Shown in pieces: positions 35,584 to 43,756 of a stretch of DNA of 64,000 nt. The notes under the pieces are model-generated. The model saw only the letters and a program-made list of their open reading frames with translations, made no database searches and was not told the origin of the DNA. The stretch is from Peribacillus frigoritolerans (GTDB lineage: Bacteria > Bacillota > Bacilli > Bacillales > DSM-1321), in contig NZ_CP158190.1 in assembly GCF_040250305.1 (NCBI RefSeq), positions 3,566,001 through 3,630,000 on the forward strand, written 5' to 3'. Numbering within the stretch: the stretch's first letter is position 1; every line of letters starts with the position of its first letter. The translations under genes and the position numbers were made by a program.

Positions 35584-36765
35584 TCAGGTTAATTCCTTTT
35601 TGACCTTTCCGTACTTTCCTCCGCCCCCCACTTCAAAAGATAGCGTTCCTTTTCTGGCAGAATCGATGTAGCCCGCCAATTTTTCAGGGACGATTTCCCT
35701 GAGCTGGTCAAGCGTAACTTCATGTAGGATATTCATCTCTGTTCCAAATGCCACCAGCAGTTTTTCCATGGATTTAGGACCGAGTCCCGGGATGAAATCA
35801 AGTGGGACTTGATGGATATACGGCGGCCTTTCCCTACCATTTCTTCCGTCCATCCCGGAAATGGAGAGCTCTTCAATCCTGGACGATACCCCTTTTATAA
35901 TGGATTTATTACCGCATTCGGGACATTGTTCACTATCCCTTAATACCTGGTGTAAACACCCCGAACATACAGTTTGGTGATACTTTCCCAATAAGGGGTT
36001 CAATCCATAATTAACGGTCACCTTACGATTCCCTTTTTCTTTAAGGGCTTTTGCCAGCTCATTGAAACTTGGTTCTTTAAGCAGGACTTTTTGATATTCA
36101 CGAGCGATTTTCCCAACCGAATGCGCATCGGAATTTGTTACGAATACATAGGAGTCCAACTCCTCGATATCCTTGACCATATCTGTATCAGAACTTAAAC
36201 CAAGTTCGATGGCATCAATTAGCTTCGGATCGAATACTTCTGTCAGACTGGATCGCACCCCTTTTCCATATAAGCTTTTAAATGGGGTGAAAACATGTGC
36301 CGGGATAAACAGGCCGCCCAGTGATTTCACGATCTTTTGCAGCGTTCTTCCATCACAATAAATCCTTTGGGAGCTCAAGGTAATATTTTTAACATGTCCG
36401 CTCATCCATGAGGAGAATTCCTTCATCGCTTTTATAGTGGGAAAATAAGCGAGGACATGGATCGGTCCATTACAATTCTGATCATAAATTTCAATCTCGG
36501 AGCCTGGAATGATGGTTGTATTCTTGTATTGAAGTCCGCCTTCAATCTTCTCCGTGATTTCGCCATCCAGCATCCCCGCTTCGATTTCTTCGATAATTTC
36601 AGGAGAATGGCAATCGATAATCCCGATTAGATCAAGGCCCTTCCTTTCACTTGCCACTTGCAGCACATTGCTGAAGGTTAACGTTTTAGCACCTGTTATT
36701 TTCACGGCCCTTCCGCTTCTCGTTCTGCCTATATGGATATGCAGGTCAGCGTAAAACTCTTTCAT
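35584..36765 (-). CDS. EndoQ-type PHP-domain endonuclease (YqxK-like)
   Basis: PHP-superfamily protein (393 aa) of the endonuclease Q type, nicking DNA 5' of deaminated bases such as uracil and hypoxanthine in characterised members. PHP metal motif is DLHIHIGR (residues 8-15), with IDCHSPE and TNSDAHS further on. A zinc-finger-like pair follows: CSGC and CPEC at about 270-290. The C-terminal region has a helix-hairpin-helix (IPGLGPKSMEKL). The start directly follows the nudF stop; both act in nucleotide damage sanitation or repair. Confidence 0.82.
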   Translation of the reverse strand: MKEFYADLHIHIGRTRSGRAVKITGAKTLTFSNVLQVASERKGLDLIGIIDCHSPEIIEEIEAGMLDGEITEKIEGGLQYKNTTIIPGSEIEIYDQNCNGPIHVLAYFPTIKAMKEFSSWMSGHVKNITLSSQRIYCDGRTLQKIVKSLGGLFIPAHVFTPFKSLYGKGVRSSLTEVFDPKLIDAIELGLSSDTDMVKDIEELDSYVFVTNSDAHSVGKIAREYQKVLLKEPSFNELAKALKEKGNRKVTVNYGLNPLLGKYHQTVCSGCLHQVLRDSEQCPECGNKSIIKGVSSRIEELSISGMDGRNGRERPPYIHQVPLDFIPGLGPKSMEKLLVAFGTEMNILHEVTLDQLREIVPEKLAGYIDSARKGTLSFEVGGGGKYGKVKKELT

Positions 36766-37317
36766 TTACGATTTCATCGCCTTTTTCAACTGCAGATACT
36801 GAACTGCATATGCCGTTTTGGCATCTTTGATCTTCCCTTCATCCATATAAGTTTGAGCTTCCTCCAGCGTGAGTTCAATCATCTCGACGAATTCATCTTC
36901 ATCCAGCGGGGCCGCATTTTCTTTCTTTTTCAAATTGTGGGCCACATACAGGTGGACCAATTCATCGGCGAAACCTGGGGATGTATAGAAGGATATGATG
37001 TGCTCCATTTTTTCACATTCATAACCTGTCTCCTCTTCCAGCTCCCGTTTAGCCGAAAGAACCGGTTCTTCGCCTTTTTCCAGCTTTCCTGCAGGAATTT
37101 CCACCAAGCTTCTCTCCAGCGCTTTACGGTACTGTTCAACCATGATGATTTTATTTTCTGCCGTGAGAGCTATGATGGCAACCGCTCCCGGATGCTTGAT
37201 TATTTCACGTTTACCCGTTTTCCCATCTGGAAGCTCTACATCATCCACTTGCAGGCTGATTACCTTTCCTGTGAAGATTTTTTCCGAAGACAGCGTTTTT
37301 TCTTCAAATTTTTTCAT
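36766..37317 (-). CDS. nudF: ADP-ribose pyrophosphatase NudF
   Basis: Nudix hydrolase (183 aa) cleaving ADP-ribose to AMP and ribose 5-phosphate. The Nudix box is GKLEKGEEP..AKRELEEETGYE. The start is an ATG with GGAG eight bases upstream; the frame also runs three codons back to a GTG. It is divergent from the mciZ homologue, 75 bases apart, as in B. subtilis order. Confidence 0.92.
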   Translation of the reverse strand: MKKFEEKTLSSEKIFTGKVISLQVDDVELPDGKTGKREIIKHPGAVAIIALTAENKIIMVEQYRKALERSLVEIPAGKLEKGEEPVLSAKRELEEETGYECEKMEHIISFYTSPGFADELVHLYVAHNLKKKENAAPLDEDEFVEMIELTLEEAQTYMDEGKIKDAKTAYAVQYLQLKKAMKS

Positions 37318-37333
37318 CCTGACCACTCCTCTG

Positions 37334-37363
37334 TTCTAATTGCAGCATGATTTCTCATACATT
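37334..37363 (+). promoter_or_regulatory. Candidate sigma-E promoter of mciZ
   Basis: -10-like CATACATT (37356-37363), close to the sigma-E CATACANT, with a weak -35-like TTCTAATT about 14 bases upstream. B. subtilis mciZ is transcribed by sigma-E in the mother cell, which makes the reading attractive. Confidence 0.45.
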
Positions 37364-37392
37364 TTACCATAATAGAGATGGAGGGCGATTTA

Positions 37393-37554
37393 ATGAAAGT
37401 TTACGTACTGGAAAAAAGCGTTACTTTATCCGGAAAGAGTTGGGAAATCCTTCAAAAACTAAAACAATTGCAAAATCAATATGTCTATATCAATGATTGG
37501 ATAGCCGACATACACGATCAGGTGCCGTCCACTCCTTTAAAACGGATCAAGTGA
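37393..37554 (+). CDS. mciZ: MciZ-like inhibitor of FtsZ assembly
   Basis: Short protein (53 aa) starting MKVYVLEKSV. It matches B. subtilis MciZ (40 aa) in the pattern MKV, GK.WEI..KLK and Y..(N/K)DWI, at residues 1-3, 14-24 and 32-37. MciZ caps FtsZ filaments in the sporulating mother cell and blocks another division. GGAGGG lies upstream. The C-terminal tail of about 13 residues beyond the usual end is unusual. Location beside nudF and yqkF matches B. subtilis. Confidence 0.85.
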   Translation: MKVYVLEKSVTLSGKSWEILQKLKQLQNQYVYINDWIADIHDQVPSTPLKRIK

Positions 37555-37610
37555 ATTCTTTGAGTGAAATGGATTTCTCCTTTACAATGAATGTAAAGGG
37601 AGTGGATAAC

Positions 37611-38519
37611 ATGAAAAAACGCAGACTAGGAAATTCAGACTTGCTAGTTTCTGAAATCGGGCTCGGGTGCATGTCATTGGGGACTGTTGAAAATCAGGCA
37701 TCCGAAATCATACAGGCCGCTTTAGATGAAGGAATCAATTATTTTGATACTGCTGACTTATATGATTTTGGCATGAATGAAGAAATCGTCGGAAAGAATT
37801 TAAAATCGGTCCGCGATAAGGTATACATAGCCACCAAGGTCGGAAACCGCTGGAATGAAAACAAAGATTCCTGGAGCTGGGATCCATCTGGCGAATATAT
37901 TAAAACGGCAGTAAAAGATAGCTTAAAGAGATTGGGAACTGACTATATTGATCTTTATCAGTTACATGGCGGCACCATTTCAGACAATATCGGAGAAACG
38001 GTAGAAGCATTTGAAGATTTGAAAAAAGAAGGCTATATCCGATATTATGGAATTTCCTCGATTCGTCCGAATGTGATCAAGGAATTCACTGAAAAGTCTG
38101 AGCTTGATTCCGTGATGATGCAGTTTAATCTACTCGACCGCCGCCCAGAAGAGTGGATGTCCCTTTTGGCCAACAAACAGATCAGCATTATTGCCCGTGG
38201 CCCGCTTGCCAAAGGGCTGCTCAGTGAAAAAATGCTTGAAAAGGCAAATGAGGATGGATACCTTGACTATAGCTATCACGAACTTAAAGATTTGCTTCCG
38301 CAAATAAAGGACAAACTTTCCGATAGGAAGTTGAATGAAACGGCACTTCAATATGTATTGTCCCATCCAAGCGTCGCTACCGTTATACCAGGAGCAAGCT
38401 CAGTACAGCAGCTCCGTGAGAACTGCCAGGCCGCTAACAGTCCTTCACTGTCCAAAACCGAGTTGGATATCTTAAAGCAGTTGACCAAAGCGAACAAATA
38501 TGAAAGTCACCGGGATTAA
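37611..38519 (+). CDS. yqkF: Aldo/keto reductase YqkF
   Basis: NADPH-dependent oxidoreductase of the AKR superfamily (302 aa). The start is MKKRRLGNSD, behind GGGAG; the long frame upstream runs through mciZ. Catalytic residues: D and Y in FDTADLYDFG, K in ATKVGN and H in YQLHGG. The C-terminal cofactor part reads VIPGASSVQQLREN. The physiological substrate is unknown. Confidence 0.9.
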   Translation: MKKRRLGNSDLLVSEIGLGCMSLGTVENQASEIIQAALDEGINYFDTADLYDFGMNEEIVGKNLKSVRDKVYIATKVGNRWNENKDSWSWDPSGEYIKTAVKDSLKRLGTDYIDLYQLHGGTISDNIGETVEAFEDLKKEGYIRYYGISSIRPNVIKEFTEKSELDSVMMQFNLLDRRPEEWMSLLANKQISIIARGPLAKGLLSEKMLEKANEDGYLDYSYHELKDLLPQIKDKLSDRKLNETALQYVLSHPSVATVIPGASSVQQLRENCQAANSPSLSKTELDILKQLTKANKYESHRD

Positions 38520-38705
38520 AAAGAATAGAACTAAACTAAATGTTTCAAATAAATTAGCTGCACTATTTCCGTTTAACCAACGGGATAGGCAGCCTTTTTC
38601 CGTTCCAACGTTTTTTTCGCCATACTGCTTCTGTACCGCCTTCAAGTTTCCCATCATTTTAATCCCTTTCCAAACCAAGTTCTTCATACCAATTGAAATT
38701 TTTCA

Positions 38706-38744
38706 TTGGACAATGCAAACTAAGTGTTATACAATTCAATTGTG
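38706..38744 (+). promoter_or_regulatory. ohr promoter with OhrR operator
   Basis: -35 TTGGAC (38706-38711), 18 bases, -10 TACAAT (38730-38735). Overlapping the -10 is TACAATTCAATTGTG (38730-38744), the OhrR-type dyad TACAATT-AATTGTA. Repression by the OhrR encoded next door is predicted. Confidence 0.78.
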
Positions 38745-38779
38745 CACAACTAAAATAAGAAGGTAAGGGAGAAAAAATG

Positions 38780-39205
38780 ATGACAAAAACATTATTTACA
38801 ACGTCTGTAACAGTTGATGGCGGAAGAGAAGGAACGGCTATTTCTGCTGACGGCAACTTCACGGTTGATATTGCGATGCCTGGAACACCAAGGGCTAAAC
38901 AGATGCCTGAAGCATCTAATCCGGAACAGCTTTTTGCAGCTGGATATGCTGCATGTTTTGATAGTGCTTTGCAATCAGTTGGTAAAATTGAGCGCGTTTC
39001 CTTCGATTCCAAAGTCACCGCAAGCGTCAGCCTATTGATGGGTGAGATGCATCAGTACAGCTTGGCTGTAACTTTGGCTGTGAAGGGATCCGGGGTCGAT
39101 AAGGAGACATTCAAAACCCTTGTTCATAAAGCACATCAAATGTGTCCTTATTCAAAAGCAATCAACGGCAATGTGGACGTCGCCTTTGAAATAGATGTAG
39201 ATTAA
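38780..39205 (+). CDS. ohrA: Organic hydroperoxide resistance protein Ohr
   Basis: Thiol-dependent peroxidase (141 aa) reducing organic and fatty-acid hydroperoxides. The two active cysteines lie in YAACFDSAL and HQMCPYSKA; the N-terminal TKTLFTTSVTVDGGREG is typical. Of two adjacent ATGs, I chose the second, eight bases after AAGGGAG. Convergent with ohrR, sharing a terminator. Confidence 0.95.
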   Translation: MTKTLFTTSVTVDGGREGTAISADGNFTVDIAMPGTPRAKQMPEASNPEQLFAAGYAACFDSALQSVGKIERVSFDSKVTASVSLLMGEMHQYSLAVTLAVKGSGVDKETFKTLVHKAHQMCPYSKAINGNVDVAFEIDVD

Positions 39206-39213
39206 ATCCGACA

Positions 39214-39245
39214 AAAAGACGCTTGGGGAACCCCAAGCGTCTTTT
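39214..39245. terminator. Shared ohr/ohrR terminator
   Basis: Fifteen-base arms AAAAGACGCTTGGGG and its complement with a two-base loop, T-rich on both strands. Confidence 0.88.
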
Positions 39246-39250
39246 CTTTG

Positions 39251-39691
39251 CTAAAATTGCTGTAAAGTTTTCAGTAGTTGGATCAGGGAAACTTTTAAAT
39301 CCTCAACCACCTTCTTATCATCACCCGACATAGCCGAAATGCGATCAGGAATGAAGCAGGCCTCTTCCTGTAAACCAAGTCCCTTTTCCGTCAACTTAAT
39401 CATGACAGACCGTTCATCTTCAGTCGAACGTTCACGGACAATCAAGCCATTCTGCTCCATTCGTTTCAACATGGGGGTAAGCGTTCCTGAGTCGAGGGCA
39501 AGGAGCTCCCCTAGTTTTTTTACTGTAAGTGTATCCTGTTCCCATAATAGAAGAAGGACCAGATATTGAGGATATGTCACTTCGAGTTTATCAAGCAGCG
39601 GTTTATATTTCTTCGTCATTTCCCTTGAACTTGCATAAAGCAGGAAACATAATTGGTCTTCCAGCACTTTTTCTATTTTACTTTGCATCAT
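39251..39691 (-). CDS. ohrR: Peroxide-sensing MarR-family repressor OhrR
   Basis: One-Cys-type organic peroxide sensor (146 aa). The reactive cysteine is C15 in DQLCFLLYASSRE; two tyrosines that contact it in known OhrR are present (Y19 and the KYKPLLDKL region). The winged helix includes LDSGTLTPMLKRME. Oxidation should release the operator at 38730-38744. The start is a double ATG with only a weak GGTGAT site. Confidence 0.93.
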   Translation of the reverse strand: MMQSKIEKVLEDQLCFLLYASSREMTKKYKPLLDKLEVTYPQYLVLLLLWEQDTLTVKKLGELLALDSGTLTPMLKRMEQNGLIVRERSTEDERSVMIKLTEKGLGLQEEACFIPDRISAMSGDDKKVVEDLKVSLIQLLKTLQQF

Positions 39692-39851
39692 ATCACCAGC
39701 TAATAGTAGTCCATCCGATATGAAATCATATCGAACTTATCTTTAATATAATCGTTATACTTTATAAAATAAAGAAGTATCATCAAGGAATGGTTTTCCT
39801 GAACAGAAAAAGGGAGCCAGCCCACTTAAAACTTAAACTGCTCCCTGTCCT

Positions 39852-40112
39852 TCATTTATAGTTCTTCCAGTTCAGATTGCTTTCACCCAATAGTTCTTCA
39901 AATGATTTATTCTTCTCCCGCCGCTTTCTTTCTTCGCGTTTCTTTTCTTCTTCCGCTGCCCTTTTTTCTTGTTCAGCCTCATTAAGTTCCTTTTGCTTTT
40001 GACGAAGCTGGGACATGATATCTTGATTGATTATATCACCAAGTTTCAATGAAGATGAATCTTTATCTTGGTTTTTGCTTTGATTTTGATGTCGCGGCTG
40101 TTTCTTTTTCAT
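39852..40112 (-). CDS. yqkE: YqkE-like DUF3886 protein
   Basis: Highly charged small protein (86 aa) with a predicted long helix or coiled coil rich in E, K, R and A (about 38-72), ending LNWKNYK. It fits the DUF3886/YqkE family of bacilli; function is unknown. AGGAGG precedes the start. Confidence 0.8.
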   Translation of the reverse strand: MKKKQPRHQNQSKNQDKDSSSLKLGDIINQDIMSQLRQKQKELNEAEQEKRAAEEEKKREERKRREKNKSFEELLGESNLNWKNYK

Positions 40113-40242
40113 CCTTAAAACCTCCTGGCCATTTATGAAATTATTATATCACGACTGCCGTTTTCCTCGTCATGGTTTTCAAACAGTGTTTTCCCATTTC
40201 CCACATGGTAAAATAAAGAAAATTAATCGAGGAGGACCTTTC

Positions 40243-41142
40243 ATGAAAAAATGGTGGTTTACACTCGCCGGAATCCTATCGTATATCATCGGCGTCGGCA
40301 TTTATTTTTCCAATCGGATCATGTACATGAAAAAGAAGGAAGATGATTTTATCCAGAATCGTGAAATCATGGCTAAACGCCTGATCACGGAGGATTTTGA
40401 TAATCTGCCTAAAACGGAAATTTGGGTATCGTCACCATCCGGATATTCCTTGAAATGCTTGTTTATCGAACCGCATGACACCAATAAGTGGGTGATCATT
40501 TCTCATGGTGTGACGGAAAACAAAGTCAATTCGATCAAGTACATGAATATTTTTCTTAAGCGGGGCTTCAATGCGATCATTTATGACCACCGCCGGCATG
40601 GGGATTCCGGTGGCAAGACGAGCAGTTACGGACATTATGAAAAATTCGACCTGAAGGCCGTAATCGATGAATTGAAAAGACGTAAAGGTCCCGACCTTCA
40701 TATTGGCATTCATGGTGAATCCATGGGAGCCGTAACCCTGCTTTTATATGCCGGAATGCTTGAAGATGGTGCTGATTTTTACATTGCCGACTGTCCATTT
40801 TCAAATTTCGAGGATCAAATCAAACACCAGCTCAAGCATGAAGTCCCATTTCCTTCCTGGACCGTGTTTCCGCTTGGGCGTACGTTCATCAAACTCCGTG
40901 ACGGATATTGGACCAATGAAGTGTCCCCAATCGATTATATAAAAAATATCCGAAACCCGGTACTCTTCATCCATAGTGAAAATGACAGTTTCATTCCCGC
41001 TTCCATGACAGCGGAATTATATGCAGCAAAAGAGGGCCCAAAGCAGCTTTACATCGCTAAAAAAGGGGCCCACGCTCAATCTTATAATGAAAATCCAAAA
41101 GAATATGAAGATCAAATCGATCAGTTTCTAAAACTTGTCTGA
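40243..41142 (+). CDS. yqkD: Alpha/beta hydrolase YqkD
   Basis: Membrane-anchored serine hydrolase (299 aa). An N-terminal anchor at about 5-22 precedes the hydrolase fold, with oxyanion ISHGVTEN, nucleophile S160 in GESMG, an acidic residue in HSENDSFIP and catalytic histidine in KKGAHAQS. The start is the ATG eight bases after GAGGAGG; upstream frame sequence is non-coding. Substrate unknown. Confidence 0.9.
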   Translation: MKKWWFTLAGILSYIIGVGIYFSNRIMYMKKKEDDFIQNREIMAKRLITEDFDNLPKTEIWVSSPSGYSLKCLFIEPHDTNKWVIISHGVTENKVNSIKYMNIFLKRGFNAIIYDHRRHGDSGGKTSSYGHYEKFDLKAVIDELKRRKGPDLHIGIHGESMGAVTLLLYAGMLEDGADFYIADCPFSNFEDQIKHQLKHEVPFPSWTVFPLGRTFIKLRDGYWTNEVSPIDYIKNIRNPVLFIHSENDSFIPASMTAELYAAKEGPKQLYIAKKGAHAQSYNENPKEYEDQIDQFLKLV

Positions 41143-41149
41143 GAAGAAA

Positions 41150-41176
41150 AAAGAGGGTATCCAAGATCCCCTCTTT
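41150..41176. terminator. Terminator between yqkD and yqkB
   Basis: Stem AAAGAGGG.ATC / GAT.CCCTCTTT between convergent genes. Confidence 0.7.
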
Positions 41177-41184
41177 GCTTTTAA

Positions 41185-41508
41185 TCAGATTTTATTAAAA
41201 AAGCTCATCCTCGGATTCAAGATTTGATTCGGACTTTTTAATTGAAAGCTGTTCGCTTCCGGAACAAAGTCTATTTTCATGACTTCATCAAGAAAAATCA
41301 TTTTTGATTTCTCCACATATAGCGGAATCCCGTTTGTTTCCACTTTTTCGGTACCTTCTTCAGGTTCGTTGACCCACCATAGCGCGGTCACACCGCTTAC
41401 CACGCAGCCACAGCCATCAGTATCATATTTCAACTGTAAATATCCTTCTTGTCCCTGTACCTTATCGGCCATTTTCTCAGCCGCTGTTTCCGTCCATTCA
41501 ATATACAT
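41185..41508 (-). CDS. yqkB: HesB/IscA-like protein YqkB
   Basis: Iron-sulfur biosynthesis-type small protein (107 aa) with the beta-rich IscA fold; cysteines in DGCGCVVSG only, the usual C-terminal CxC being absent. Its role in cluster assembly is thus uncertain. I set the start at MYIEWTET, nine bases after GGGAGG. Confidence 0.85.
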   Translation of the reverse strand: MYIEWTETAAEKMADKVQGQEGYLQLKYDTDGCGCVVSGVTALWWVNEPEEGTEKVETNGIPLYVEKSKMIFLDEVMKIDFVPEANSFQLKSPNQILNPRMSFFNKI

Positions 41509-41693
41509 GATTGCACGCCTCCCGATGTCTTTCCTTTCCCCCATTATAAACGATAAAAACGCTTCTGTTAAAGAAACTGCCTTCCTTTGCAAGCGTCAGC
41601 CGACACGAAAGTCACTTTCTTCATTGACCGTGCTAACAAATGCCGATTCTCTTACGCTCCCGTGATCCCTTTCATCACGATGCCGTTTTGAAA

Positions 41694-41714
41694 GGCTGTC
41701 CCTTGGGAACAGCC
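41694..41714 (-). terminator. Terminator after the yolD-like gene
   Basis: Stem GGCTGTtCC / GGgACAGCC followed by a T-rich stretch on the minus strand. Confidence 0.6.
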
Positions 41715-41724
41715 CTTCCGCTCA

Positions 41725-42057
41725 TCATTCCATTATTCTTACATCCGCTATATCGGAAAGCCTGATATAGTGAGCCTGCTGAAACCGATCGACGATATGA
41801 AGCTTTTGGGTCAGCTCATTATAATAATGGATCCTGCCGATTAACAGCTGATACCGGTTTCCTTCATAATGAGCAATCGTGACATCCTTTCTTTCCTCCA
41901 TCGCTTCCCCCATTACCGCATTCATTTCTTCCAGTTGCTGCTCATCCAGGATGCGCTTCGTTTCATAGCCATCCTCCACCACCCAATCCCGAAGCATCTT
42001 CACATGCTCCGGCAACATCATCGATGTCCATTTGATACGGCCGCGATCACGTATCAT
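41725..42057 (-). CDS. YolD-like family protein
   Basis: Small protein (110 aa from MIRDRGR behind GGGAGGG) of the YolD family. Members are encoded next to Y-family polymerases of the UvrX type and are thought to work with them in translesion synthesis, functionally similar to UmuD. It begins 26 bases after polY2. Family motifs are IKWTSMMLPEH and GRIHYYNE. Confidence 0.88.
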   Translation of the reverse strand: MIRDRGRIKWTSMMLPEHVKMLRDWVVEDGYETKRILDEQQLEEMNAVMGEAMEERKDVTIAHYEGNRYQLLIGRIHYYNELTQKLHIVDRFQQAHYIRLSDIADVRIME

Positions 42058-42083
42058 TCTTTTCCCTCCCTTCAAAGCCAACC

Positions 42084-43340
42084 TTACGCCTTATGCCCAC
42101 CAAGCAGCTTGCTTCGGTAAACGGCTGTACCCGCTTCTGTATACGAAACGGCACGCAATAACGATTTGGCTCCATATTTATGGCGGATTCGATCAACCGT
42201 GTAACTCAATTCCCGCTTCTTCCAGCGCGAAGCATCAAATAAAGTTAGCTGCATTTCGTTGTCATCCACAATATTCGAGAGCCTGACCTCTATGCTCCGA
42301 ACCGTTTTTTGCTTATAGTTCTCATGAAAAAGCTCCAGGCAAACTTTATATAACTCCATCGTAATGTTGGTCGGTTCGCTAATCGAACGCGAACGATGGA
42401 AACCTCCGCCGAACTCATCCTTGCTGTAACCAATGCTGAGGCTCACCGTCCTTCCTGCCTTGCGATGGGTGCGTGCCCTTCTTCCAACTTCTTCGCAAAT
42501 TTCCAGCATGACCTGCTTTACCTCATGCTCCTCCTTATAATCCCGCAGCAGGATTTGACTTTTGCCGAAGCTGACCTGCCCTTCGATGATCGCTGCCCCC
42601 ATATCAGATAAATCTATTCCCCACGCATGGTGGTAAAGCTGATTGCCCATAATTCCAAACTTTGCTTCAAGTAATTCAAGATCATAATTGGCAAGCTGCC
42701 CAACCGTAAATATCCCCATTCCATGAAGGGTTTTTTCTACGCGCCTGCCGATCCCCCACATTTCACGAAGCGGTGAAATCGGCCAAAGTTTGCTTGGCAC
42801 ATCCTCATACTTCCATTCTGCAATCCCTTTATGTTTGGCTTCCAAATCAAGGCAAAGTTTTGCCATAAGCATGTTCGGTCCAATTCCAATGGCACAGGGG
42901 AGCTGTAATTCCCGTTCGATTTCATCTTTTATCTTTTCAGCTATCATCCGGGCATCTCCCCATAAAGAAGCGGCACCATCGACTTTCACAAAACTTTCGT
43001 CCACACTATATACGTGAATCGCTTCTTTGGGCACATAACGGTTGAACAAGCGGGTTATTTCCGTCGAGACCCTTAAATAGGTCGCCATTTTAGGTTCAAC
43101 GACCACAATCCTTGGATCATTCGGGATCTCAAACATCCGCGAACCTGTCTTGATGCCAAATTCCTTCTTCATCTTTGGAGAAGCCGCAAGCACAATGCTC
43201 CCTGTCCTCTTCAAATCACCAACCACCGCCAGATAACAATCAAGCGGGTCCAGACCAAGCATGACCGCTGAACAACTTGCATAAAAACTTTTCATATCGA
43301 TACACATAATTGATTGTTTCGGCATCGTCCCATAATCCAT
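42084..43340 (-). CDS. polY2: Y-family DNA polymerase PolY2 (UvrX/YqjW type)
   Basis: Translesion DNA polymerase (418 aa). The palm carries the metal-binding aspartate in CIDMKSFYAS (about 13-22) and the acidic pair in YSVDESFVK. Helix-hairpin-helix motifs (MWGIGRRVEKTLHGMG) and a little-finger domain follow. Two LexA-type boxes upstream predict induction by DNA damage. The second Y-family polymerase, at 58.6-59.9 kb, has no such boxes. Confidence 0.92.
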   Translation of the reverse strand: MDYGTMPKQSIMCIDMKSFYASCSAVMLGLDPLDCYLAVVGDLKRTGSIVLAASPKMKKEFGIKTGSRMFEIPNDPRIVVVEPKMATYLRVSTEITRLFNRYVPKEAIHVYSVDESFVKVDGAASLWGDARMIAEKIKDEIERELQLPCAIGIGPNMLMAKLCLDLEAKHKGIAEWKYEDVPSKLWPISPLREMWGIGRRVEKTLHGMGIFTVGQLANYDLELLEAKFGIMGNQLYHHAWGIDLSDMGAAIIEGQVSFGKSQILLRDYKEEHEVKQVMLEICEEVGRRARTHRKAGRTVSLSIGYSKDEFGGGFHRSRSISEPTNITMELYKVCLELFHENYKQKTVRSIEVRLSNIVDDNEMQLTLFDASRWKKRELSYTVDRIRHKYGAKSLLRAVSYTEAGTAVYRSKLLGGHKA

Positions 43341-43359
43341 CGTTTCTTCACCCTAACAA

Positions 43360-43410
43360 GAATATACGTTCGCTTTTATTATATTCATAACTTTAACCGA
43401 ATATACGTTC
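43360..43410 (-). promoter_or_regulatory. Two LexA (SOS) boxes upstream of polY2
   Basis: GAATATACGTTC at 43360-43371 and CGAATATACGTTC at 43398-43410 both match the Gram-positive LexA pattern CGAACRNRYGTTC at most positions. Centres are 38 bases apart, nearly in phase on the helix. Confidence 0.75.
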
Positions 43411-43653
43411 TTATTCAATGGAAGTTTTCATACAAATTTCTACTTTTTATTGTAATTTCCTCGAAAAATATAATAGATACTAAAAATGGGTAAAATGACA
43501 AATTTAAACTGCATATCCAAATAGTTTTTTTAAAAAGAATTATTTAGTAGCTTGAATAATTTTTAATAGATCCTTATGCTTAGATTTTTTAATTTTTTCA
43601 CCCTCATCAACAGACTTTAGTCTATTTAAACTTAAGTCTTATTACTCATTTTT

Positions 43654-43670
43654 TGTAATGTAAATGTAAC
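43654..43670 (+). promoter_or_regulatory. WalR-type box upstream of the NlpC/P60 gene
   Basis: TGTAAT-N5-TGTAAC fits the WalR direct repeat TGTWAH-N5-TGTWAH at every specified position. It lies about 85-100 bases before the start, where WalR acts on cell-wall hydrolase genes in B. subtilis. Confidence 0.72.
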
Positions 43671-43710
43671 CAAAATTATGTCTAATTGTCATAATGGTAT
43701 TGTAGGATAA

Positions 43711-43724
43711 TATTGTTAACAATA
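43711..43724. promoter_or_regulatory. Perfect 14-base palindrome before the NlpC/P60 gene
   Basis: TATTGTTAACAATA is a perfect dyad about 33 bases before the start. A -35-like TTGTCA lies at 43686-43691, so the dyad is near the expected -10 or transcription start. Possible repressor site; protein unknown. Confidence 0.4.
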
Positions 43725-43756
43725 CTAGAGAGATAGATAGAGAGGAAATGAAAATT

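Noticed and set aside
38472..38687. 71-codon minus-strand frame overlapping the yqkF end
   Set aside because: It lies partly antisense to yqkF and lacks a supported start.
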